Positions 1-5,177 of a stretch of DNA of 6,977 nucleotides are shown in pieces. The notes below the pieces were generated by a model. That model worked only from the letters and a program-made list of their open reading frames with translations. It was not told where the DNA came from and ran no database searches. Origin of the DNA: an uncultured Anaerolineales bacterium (lineage in GTDB: Bacteria; Chloroflexota; Anaerolineae; Anaerolineales; Villigracilaceae); assembly GCA_937928015.1 (NCBI GenBank), contig CALFXA010000171.1, positions 1 to 6,977 on the forward strand, given 5' to 3'. Both the position numbers and the translations under genes were made by a program. Each line of letters begins with the position of its first letter. Position 1 is the stretch's first letter.

Positions 1-44
1 AAGGTCGTCACTCCATAATCGACAATCGACAAAAAACAAAAAAA

Positions 45-68
45 GCGCGGAGTGCTCCGCGCTTTTTT
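45..68 (-). terminator. Rho-independent terminator of murA, probably bidirectional
   Basis: An inverted repeat GCGCGGAG (45-52) / CTCCGCGC (55-62) is flanked by A-runs on the left and a T-run (63-68) on the right. Read on the minus strand it is a GC-rich hairpin followed by a U-run, starting 9 bases after the murA stop. The symmetry of the A and T runs means it could also stop transcription arriving on the plus strand. The loop is only two bases if the stem pairs fully, so the inner pairs probably open. To its left (1-44) I see only a 7-base tandem duplication AATCGAC at 17-30 and no gene. Confidence 0.88.
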
Positions 69-76
69 AATTGTCT

Positions 77-1357
77 CTATTCTTTTACCCGTTCGATCTT
101 CGCGCCCAAAGCGCGGAGTTTCTCATCCACGCGCTCGTAGCCACGTTCGATCTGCCCGATATTACGGATGGTGGACGTCCCCTTGGCAGCCAGGGCCGCC
201 AACAACAGCGCCATGCCCGCACGGATATCGGGGCTCTCCAACTTTTCCGCATACAGGCGGGTCGGCCCCTGCACAAGGCAACGGTACGGATCACACAAGA
301 TAATGCGCGCGCCCATACCCACCAGCTTGTCGGTGAAATACATGCGGCCCGAGAACATCCAGTCATGAAAGAGTACCGACCCTTCCATTTGCGTGGCGAC
401 CGTGATGGCGATGCTGGTCAGATCGGTGGGAAAAGCGGGCCATATATTGGTCTTGATCTCGGGCACGGCTCCGTCCAAATCGGAGACAATCGGGTGGCTC
501 TCGCCGCCGTGGACGAGCAGGTCGTCACCATCGACGGTCCAGGCTACGCCCAGACGACGAAAGACTTGTGAGATCATCCGCAGATGCGGGACGCCCGCCG
601 AGCGGACGCGCACTTCCCCTTTGGTAACCGCCGCCGCACCGACGTAACTCATCACCTCAAGGTAATCGGGGCCGATGGCGTACTCGCCGCCGCGTAATTT
701 GTCCACCCCGTGGATGACGAGCGTGTTCGAGCCGATATTTTCGATCTGCCCGCCCAAGCCGTTCAGAAAGTGACATAGTTCCTGCACGTGCGGCTCGGAG
801 GCGGCGTTGTGGAGGGTGGTCGTTCCCTTGGCCGTGACGGCGGCCATGATGGCGTTCTCAGTGGCGGTCACACTGGCCTCGTCCAGCAGGATATCGGCTC
901 CGTACAACTGATGGGCACTGATGTCGAAGACGCGGTCGTATTCGATGGTCGCACCCAGCGCGCGCAAGGCCAGGATATGCGTATCCAGACGGCGGCGGCC
1001 GATCACATCCCCGCCAGGAGGCGGCAGGCGCATCCCCTCCGCGCGGGCCAGCAGGGGTCCTGCCAGCAGGATCGAAGCGCGGATGCGGCGGCACAGGTCA
1101 GGGTCCAGGCTCGAAGCGGAAATATTCTTCGAGGTGATTCGCCAGGCGTTGTGGCCTACATCCTCGACGGTGGCGCCCAGACTCTCGATCAGACGGCGCA
1201 TGTCCAACACATCACGGATTTGCGGCACATTTCGCAGGGTGACAGGTTCCTCGCTCAACAGGCAGGCCGCCACCAGCGGCAAGGCAGCGTTTTTGTTCCC
1301 AGAGGGAACGATCTCGCCGTTTAGCGGCACCCCGCCCTCGATCAAAAATTTTTCCAT
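77..1357 (-). CDS. murA: UDP-N-acetylglucosamine 1-carboxyvinyltransferase (MurA), Asp active-site variant
   Basis: This cytoplasmic enzyme transfers enolpyruvate from phosphoenolpyruvate to UDP-GlcNAc, the first committed step of peptidoglycan synthesis. The product is 426 residues, close to the family's usual 417-430. Visible family features: SGNKNAALPL near residue 19 with the substrate-binding Lys22-Asn23; the active-site loop LPPPGGDVIGRRRLD at 111-125; FPTDL with the likely general base Asp312; DIRAG with Arg379; and the C-terminal RGYERVDEKLRALGA near 405-418. In the loop the usual GGCxIG is GGDVIG, so the catalytic Cys (Cys115 of E. coli) is Asp117. In other bacteria this substitution is active and gives intrinsic fosfomycin resistance. 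The segment 328-370 (HDWMFSGRMYFTDKLVGMG) departs from the common ENRF...EL pattern, so this is a divergent MurA or paralogue. The ATG at 1357 is preceded by GAGGTG at five bases. The gene appears monocistronic, with its own promoter and terminator. Confidence 0.95.
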   Translation of the reverse strand: MEKFLIEGGVPLNGEIVPSGNKNAALPLVAACLLSEEPVTLRNVPQIRDVLDMRRLIESLGATVEDVGHNAWRITSKNISASSLDPDLCRRIRASILLAGPLLARAEGMRLPPPGGDVIGRRRLDTHILALRALGATIEYDRVFDISAHQLYGADILLDEASVTATENAIMAAVTAKGTTTLHNAASEPHVQELCHFLNGLGGQIENIGSNTLVIHGVDKLRGGEYAIGPDYLEVMSYVGAAAVTKGEVRVRSAGVPHLRMISQVFRRLGVAWTVDGDDLLVHGGESHPIVSDLDGAVPEIKTNIWPAFPTDLTSIAITVATQMEGSVLFHDWMFSGRMYFTDKLVGMGARIILCDPYRCLVQGPTRLYAEKLESPDIRAGMALLLAALAAKGTSTIRNIGQIERGYERVDEKLRALGAKIERVKE

Positions 1358-1362
1358 GTCGG

Positions 1363-1368
1363 CACCTC
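1363..1368 (-). promoter_or_regulatory. Ribosome binding site of murA
   Basis: GAGGTG on the minus strand ends five bases before the ATG at 1357. It supports that start codon. Confidence 0.75.
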
Positions 1369-1402
1369 ATTGATTTTGATGGTCGCGCGGATAATCGTGG
1401 GC

Positions 1403-1431
1403 ATTATACATTGCAATTGGCTTGCGCGTAC
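1403..1431 (-). promoter_or_regulatory. Putative murA promoter
   Basis: A perfect TATAAT (minus strand, 1408 to 1403) lies about 46 bases upstream of the murA ATG. It would give a 5' leader of roughly 40 bases that contains the ribosome binding site. At a 17-base spacing the -35 position (1431 to 1426) reads GTACGC, a poor match to TTGACA, so an activator or an alternative -35 contact may be needed. The -35 zone overlaps that of the divergent prepilin peptidase promoter. Confidence 0.5.
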
Positions 1432-1458
1432 GGACCCGCCAGGCGCCTCGATTATAAT
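1430..1458 (+). promoter_or_regulatory. Putative prepilin peptidase promoter, leaderless
   Basis: A perfect TATAAT at 1453-1458 ends six bases before the ATG at 1465. The expected transcription start therefore falls on or next to the A of the ATG, implying a leaderless message, and there is no Shine-Dalgarno sequence in front of the ATG. The -35 position at 17-base spacing (1430-1435, ACGGAC) is weak, as it is in the divergent murA promoter. The short palindrome CGTACG (1427-1432) lies almost exactly midway between the two -10 boxes. Confidence 0.5.
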
Positions 1459-1464
1459 AACCGT

Positions 1465-2181
1465 ATGACAACCCTGGCCATTCTTCCCCTGGGACTACTG
1501 GCAGGCTGGCTGGTCAACTACCTGGCCGACGTGCTGCCCGCCACACGCAATTTCAGCCAGCCGACCTGCCCGCATTGCGGAGCGCCCCGCTCCCTGGCAG
1601 ACTACCTGCTCCTGCGTCCCTGCGGATCTTGCAGGCAGCCACGCAGTTGGCGCACCTACCTGACACAAGTCATCCTGTTCGCGGGCACGGCCTATGCCTG
1701 GCTGGTTCCGCCCCAGAGCCTGGGATTCTGGCTGGGGTATCTGCTGTTGATCTATCTGGGCGTGGTGTTCGTGATCGACGTGGAGCATCGCGTGATCCTG
1801 CACCCCGTCAGCCTGGCGGGCGCTCTGCTTGGACTTGGGATTGGTATCGTGGTCCACGGCCCCTTGATCGCCCTGATTGGCGGCGCGGTTGGCTTTGGAG
1901 CAATGCTGGCGGCTTATTACCTGGGAGAGTGGTATGTGCGCGTCAAGAAGGTGGATGATGTGGCCCTGGGCTTTGGCGACGTCAACCTCTCGGGCGTGAT
2001 CGGCCTGATGCTCGGCTGGCCGTTGATCCTGTTCGGTCTGCTGATTGCGATCCTGCTGGGAGGCGTGTTCAGCGGATTGTACGTCGGTTTCATGCTGGCA
2101 CGGAAACAATATCGGGCCTTCGCAGCCATTCCGTATGCCCCCTTCCTGGTCCTAAGCGTGATCTATGTGTTCTTTTTCTAA
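1465..2181 (+). CDS. Prepilin peptidase (type IV leader peptidase, A24 family, PilD/TadV-like)
   Basis: A polytopic inner-membrane aspartic protease of the GxGD type, which cleaves the short leader of type IV prepilins and pseudopilins and in PilD-type enzymes also N-methylates the new N-terminus. The 238-residue product has an N-terminal hydrophobic helix, then a cytoplasmic zinc-binding region with Cys35-Cys38 (CPHC) and Cys53-Cys56 (CGSC), as in PilD-type two-domain enzymes. Multiple membrane helices follow. The two catalytic aspartates are Asp105 (VIDVEHRVIL) and Asp172 in the GFGD motif (169-172), and a C-terminal IPYAPFL resembles the family's PFGPFL. The start was set at ATG 1465 because the membrane helix begins there and a -10 box sits just upstream; an in-frame TTG at 1411 would add 18 unlike residues. 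The partner substrate could be the TadE-like protein at the right of the window, but they are on opposite strands and not one operon. Confidence 0.92.
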   Translation: MTTLAILPLGLLAGWLVNYLADVLPATRNFSQPTCPHCGAPRSLADYLLLRPCGSCRQPRSWRTYLTQVILFAGTAYAWLVPPQSLGFWLGYLLLIYLGVVFVIDVEHRVILHPVSLAGALLGLGIGIVVHGPLIALIGGAVGFGAMLAAYYLGEWYVRVKKVDDVALGFGDVNLSGVIGLMLGWPLILFGLLIAILLGGVFSGLYVGFMLARKQYRAFAAIPYAPFLVLSVIYVFFF

Positions 2182-2187
2182 GACAAA

Positions 2188-2213
2188 GAGTGCTTCGCTG
2201 CCTTCGGCAACTC
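2188..2213 (-). terminator. Weak candidate terminator for the two-component genes
   Basis: Read on the minus strand, GAGTTGC (2213 to 2207) can pair with GCACTC (2193 to 2188) with one bulged T. A smaller inner hairpin is possible, and the stem is followed by TTTGTCTT. It lies about 40 bases past the restored stop of the response regulator. The stem is imperfect and the T-run is interrupted, so this is tentative. Confidence 0.3.
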
Positions 2214-2224
2214 ACAACGACATG

Positions 2225-2254
2225 AACGTCCTGTAACTCGCAGGACGTTTTTTT
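2225..2254 (+). terminator. Rho-independent terminator of the prepilin peptidase gene
   Basis: A perfect nine-base-pair stem AACGTCCTG (2225-2233) / CAGGACGTT (2241-2249), with loop TAACTCG, runs into seven T (2248-2254). It begins 43 bases after the peptidase stop. The T-run overlaps the stop codon of the converging response-regulator gene (TAA read from 2255 to 2253). On the minus strand the same hairpin lacks a following T-run, so it should act mainly on plus-strand transcription. Confidence 0.9.
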
Positions 2255-2938
2255 ATTCCACCATCCCCATGCGGTATCCGAATCCGCGCACCGTGAGAAT
2301 CAGCAAGGGATTGGCGGGGTCGGACTCCACCTTTTTGCGCAGCATCAGGATATAACGGCGAACCAGGGCAGTGTCATCCTGACGATAAGCGCCCCAGACC
2401 TCCTGCACCAATTCGGCCTCGGAGGCCACCTCCCCCCACGGCGGACCAGTGCCTCCAGCAGGCGGAACTCAGTAGGCGTCAGTTCGAGGATGCGGCCTTC
2501 AAGGGTGGCCTGATAGCGCTCACGGTCGAGGGTAATGCCGCCGTAGACAATGTGAGCGGCATCGCGCTTCTCCGAGGCAGTGCTCCGCCCCAGCACCGCC
2601 TGGATGCGAGCCACCAGTTCGGCAAAGCTGAAGGGTTTGGTGACGTAATCGTCCACGCCCAGGCGGAAGCCTCGCAACTTGTCCGATTCGGTGGCTTTGG
2701 CGGTCAGCATGATGATCGGCACGCGGCTCATCTCACGCAGACGGGCGCAGATTTCCCATCCATCCATGCCAGGCAACATCACATCCAACAGCACCAGGTC
2801 AGGGTGCTGCTCATAGGCCAGGCGCAAACCCGTTTCCCCGTTGGGGGCAACAGACACCTCAAAGGCCTCACTACGCAAAAACTCGCCCAGCAGGTTCAGG
2901 AGCGTGCGGTCATCGTCGATCAACAGGATTTGGGTCAT
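2253..2938 (-). CDS. OmpR-family response regulator, reading frame broken in the DNA-binding domain
   Basis: This is the transcriptional output partner of the adjacent sensor kinase. The receiver domain (1-118) is complete: acidic cluster Asp8-Asp10, phosphoacceptor Asp52 (LVLLDVMLPGMDG), Thr79 (IIMLTA) and Lys101 (VTKPFSF). A winged-helix domain begins near residue 127 (VYGGITLDRERYQATLEG...LTPTEFRLLEALVRRGG). After Gly169 the frame is lost at a run of six G (plus-strand C-run 2432-2437). Read straight on, the protein would end at 2345 with about 38 unrelated residues. One extra G, or a -1 shift, restores EVASEAELVQEVWGAY, the recognition-helix region LVRRYILMLRKKVE and the wing TVRGFGYRMG, ending at TAA 2253-2255 with 228 residues in all. 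The ATG at 2938 overlaps the kinase stop as ATGA and has GAAGG seven bases upstream. An upstream in-frame ATG at 2968 is less likely because the receiver fold starts at MTQILLIDDD. The break may be a sequencing error, a mutation or recoding. Confidence 0.85.
2432..2437 (-). other. G6 frame-break site in the response regulator
   Basis: On the coding strand the sequence is CGT GGG GGG AGG. Homology of the winged helix requires a step of -1 here, giving GGG GGG GAG. Four bases after the run, GGCCT-CCG-AGGCC can form a five-base-pair hairpin, and the run plus AGGTGG resembles an internal Shine-Dalgarno sequence. The zero-frame codon after the run is AGG, often a slowly read codon. Confidence 0.7.
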
Positions 2939-5079
2939 TCCGCAACCTTCAGGGTAAAGTAAAAACACGAACCGCCCGCCTCGGGCGCTTCATAACAAAG
3001 ATCGCCCTTCATGGCCGTCATCAGGCGGCGCGAAAGATACAAGCCCAAGCCATAGCCGTACACAAATTGCGAGTCGCGCGCGTCCAGCCGTTGGAAGCGC
3101 TGGAATAACAGATGCCGCTTCTCGGGCGGGATGCCCGGGCCGCTGTCCAGCACCTCGATGCGCACGCCATCGGCCTCCAGCCTGGAGCGGATTATAACAG
3201 GCCCATCCGCAACATATTTCAGAGCATTATCCAACAAGTGATGCAGAACACTTTGCAAAGCTGCCTCGTCCACCCAAACCAGTGGAAGGTCCGAAGAGAC
3301 ATCGGTGACAATCCGCTCCAGGCCTTGACCCAGAGAGCGCTTCCGCAACACCTCGTCGACAGCGACCGCCACCGAAAGGGGAACAGGATGAAGCTCCAGC
3401 CGCCCCGCATCCAATGCGGATAAATTGAGGATGTTCTCGACGAAACGGGTCAGACGGTGAATCTCGGCCTGCATCAACTGCATGGTCTGCTGATCGGCAA
3501 CGGACGCCCTGCCCCGCCCCAACATCACCTCCAAGCCGCCGCCCAAATTATTGAGTGGGGTGCGCAGTTCATGCGAAACCATGGAGACGAAATCGGTCTT
3601 GAGGAGATCAAGCTCTTGCAGTCTCTTGTTTTGATCCTCAAGCTGGTTATACGCATCCCGAAGAGTTTGAGTTCGCTCCTCGACACGAGCTTCCAGTTGG
3701 GTGTTGAGGTCTTCAAGTTGGCGATGGACGGTCTGCAATTCGTCGAAGGCTCGACGCAACGCATTCTGCTGCTGCTTTTGCTCGGAAAGGTCGTGAGCCA
3801 CCCCTGCGATCAGCTTGCGGCGTCCCTCCGCCGCCACGGGACTGAGGGTGAGCAGATACGGAGTTTGTTCACCCGTCAATGCCACTTCGTCGGACACGAC
3901 CGCGCCTGAGGCGCGATTCAGCGTTTCGGCCGTCAGCCCAGTTGCCGCAAAAATGGACAGGAGATTGGGAATAGATGTGTCTTCTTCCACCCCGTGCAGA
4001 CGAGAAAAGGCAGGGTTGCCCAACAGAATACGTCCCTGCTCATCGCAGATGAAGGCGGGTTCGCCCAGACTGCTGAATAATTGCCAGTAGCGCTGCAACT
4101 CCACCTCCCCCGCACGGATGCCAAGGCGCACAATCAGGATGGCGACGAAGATGAGGCTCATGGAGACGCCAAAAGTGGATAACTCCCCGCGCAGACGCCA
4201 GTCTGCCAGGATGTACCAAGCCAATGCTAACACCAGCGTCACCGGGAGGATATTTTGGATCTGGGTGCTCAAGTCAAGCAACGGCGAACGCAGGCGCTGG
4301 TCGAGGTCCTCCACCCGCTGCCGCTCACGGATGACCTCATTCCCCATCAACAGATAAGCCAGCACCCAACCCAGGCTGAGGAAGGTCCCAGCCGGGTCGC
4401 TCTGATATAAGCTGAGCAGGCTGTTGGCATAATCGGACATAGTCATAAAGATCAGGCTGAGTCCAAGGACATAGGCGGTGGACCGCGCAACCGCGCCCGC
4501 CAAAGCCAGGTTAACGATCACCATCAGCAGGACTATGTCCATGATGGGATAGAGAGTTGGCACCACTTGTTGAGGACCGACCGGGAAAGCCCGACCAAGC
4601 AGGAGCCAGCCAAGGGTGACGGCTACGCCAGAATTGACGATCAAATCGAGGATGAAGCGGAAGCGGGCCGGGGCATGGCGAAAGCCCGTCGAAAGGCGAA
4701 CCAAGCCCAGGGTGGCAAAGGGATAGGCCAGCAGGCCGAACAAGTCCGAAAGGGAGAAGAGGGAGAGGTCGTCCTGCCCACGCGGACCAAGGAATATCCA
4801 AAGGAAGTGACGTACAGCCCAGCCTGCGAGGGCCAGGCCCAGATATAGCCAGGCCTCGCGCCGCGCCTTGGGCAAAGAATTGAACGAGAAGAGTACCTGC
4901 AAGGCACCCGCGGCGGCAGGTGCAGCGATAGCCATGCCGCCCAAAATAAAACGGCCCGAATAATCAGCAGGCGCCAACAGTATCCACAACAATACCAAAG
5001 CGAAATAGACCGCCGCCTCCAGCAACGCAGCGCGCTGACGAATCGGCCAGGCATTCAATCGTTCAAGGGTGGCTCGCAC
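2935..5079 (-). CDS. Membrane-bound sensor histidine kinase (about 10 TM helices, PAS, HisKA, HATPase)
   Basis: This 714-residue kinase should autophosphorylate on His and pass the phosphate to Asp52 of the regulator encoded next to it. The N-terminus has about eight hydrophobic helices (roughly 21-37, 44-66, 76-97, 107-127, 141-161, 172-195, 199-219, 231-248). A short charged loop follows, then two more helices (277-294, 302-320). A PAS-like domain spans about 330-432 (FICDEQGRILLGNPAFSRLHG). A coiled coil runs about 433-493 (LEDLNTQLEARVEERTQTL). The HisKA motif FVSMVSHELRTPLN carries phosphoacceptor His503. The ATPase domain shows the N box HHLLDNALKY (Asn618), G1 DSGPGI (645-650), an F-like box LFQRFQRL and G2 GYGLGLYLS (675-683), so all catalytic boxes are present. 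No periplasmic ligand domain is visible, so the signal is probably sensed in the membrane or by PAS. The start is GTG at 5079, preceded by GAGG. The stop overlaps the regulator's ATG by four bases, implying translational coupling. Confidence 0.93.
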   Translation of the reverse strand: MRATLERLNAWPIRQRAALLEAAVYFALVLLWILLAPADYSGRFILGGMAIAAPAAAGALQVLFSFNSLPKARREAWLYLGLALAGWAVRHFLWIFLGPRGQDDLSLFSLSDLFGLLAYPFATLGLVRLSTGFRHAPARFRFILDLIVNSGVAVTLGWLLLGRAFPVGPQQVVPTLYPIMDIVLLMVIVNLALAGAVARSTAYVLGLSLIFMTMSDYANSLLSLYQSDPAGTFLSLGWVLAYLLMGNEVIRERQRVEDLDQRLRSPLLDLSTQIQNILPVTLVLALAWYILADWRLRGELSTFGVSMSLIFVAILIVRLGIRAGEVELQRYWQLFSSLGEPAFICDEQGRILLGNPAFSRLHGVEEDTSIPNLLSIFAATGLTAETLNRASGAVVSDEVALTGEQTPYLLTLSPVAAEGRRKLIAGVAHDLSEQKQQQNALRRAFDELQTVHRQLEDLNTQLEARVEERTQTLRDAYNQLEDQNKRLQELDLLKTDFVSMVSHELRTPLNNLGGGLEVMLGRGRASVADQQTMQLMQAEIHRLTRFVENILNLSALDAGRLELHPVPLSVAVAVDEVLRKRSLGQGLERIVTDVSSDLPLVWVDEAALQSVLHHLLDNALKYVADGPVIIRSRLEADGVRIEVLDSGPGIPPEKRHLLFQRFQRLDARDSQFVYGYGLGLYLSRRLMTAMKGDLCYEAPEAGGSCFYFTLKVAE

Positions 5080-5083
5080 GGGG

Positions 5084-5087
5084 CCTC
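5084..5087 (-). promoter_or_regulatory. Ribosome binding site of the sensor kinase
   Basis: GAGG on the minus strand ends four bases before the GTG at 5079. This is a short spacing but the best ribosome site near this end of the frame. The nearest upstream ATG (5093) is out of frame, so GTG is the preferred start. Confidence 0.5.
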
Positions 5088-5107
5088 ATACATATGGAAG
5101 TTTTCTA

Positions 5108-5145
5108 GAACAAGAGGCCGCACGAGTACATGCAGCCTCTTGTTC
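5108..5145 (-). other. Perfect 11-bp stem-loop between the TadE-like and kinase genes
   Basis: GAACAAGAGGC (5108-5118) pairs perfectly with GCCTCTTGTTC (5135-5145) around a 16-base loop. It occupies most of the 98-base gap between the TadE-like stop and the kinase start, both on the minus strand. No T-run follows the stem on either strand (minus strand continues TAGAAAACTT), so it is not a classical intrinsic terminator. It could be a partial terminator, an mRNA processing or stability element, or an operator. I see no convincing separate promoter for the kinase in this gap. Confidence 0.6.
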
Positions 5146-5177
5146 ATCATGGGTTTATCGAGTTTTGTCGCCGCGAA

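Noticed and set aside
788..1324. Long plus-strand open frame of 178 codons opposite murA, with others at 71-571 and 921-1373
   Set aside because: They are antisense to a strongly supported murA, have low-complexity His/Gln/Arg-rich content, and show no family motif. High GC content explains the open frames.
1411..1464. TTG start for the prepilin peptidase, adding 18 residues
   Set aside because: The added residues (QLACAYGPARRLDYNNR) are unlike the family N-terminus, and the -10 box at 1453-1458 would lie inside the coding region.
2552..2962. Plus-strand open frame of 136 codons opposite the response regulator
   Set aside because: It is antisense to a clear receiver domain, with no recognisable domain or ribosome site of its own.
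5085..5113. Possible kinase promoter TTGTTC-17-TATGAG on the minus strand
   Set aside because: The supposed -10 overlaps the ribosome site, and transcription would start after the GTG codon. The -35 also sits within the inverted repeat.
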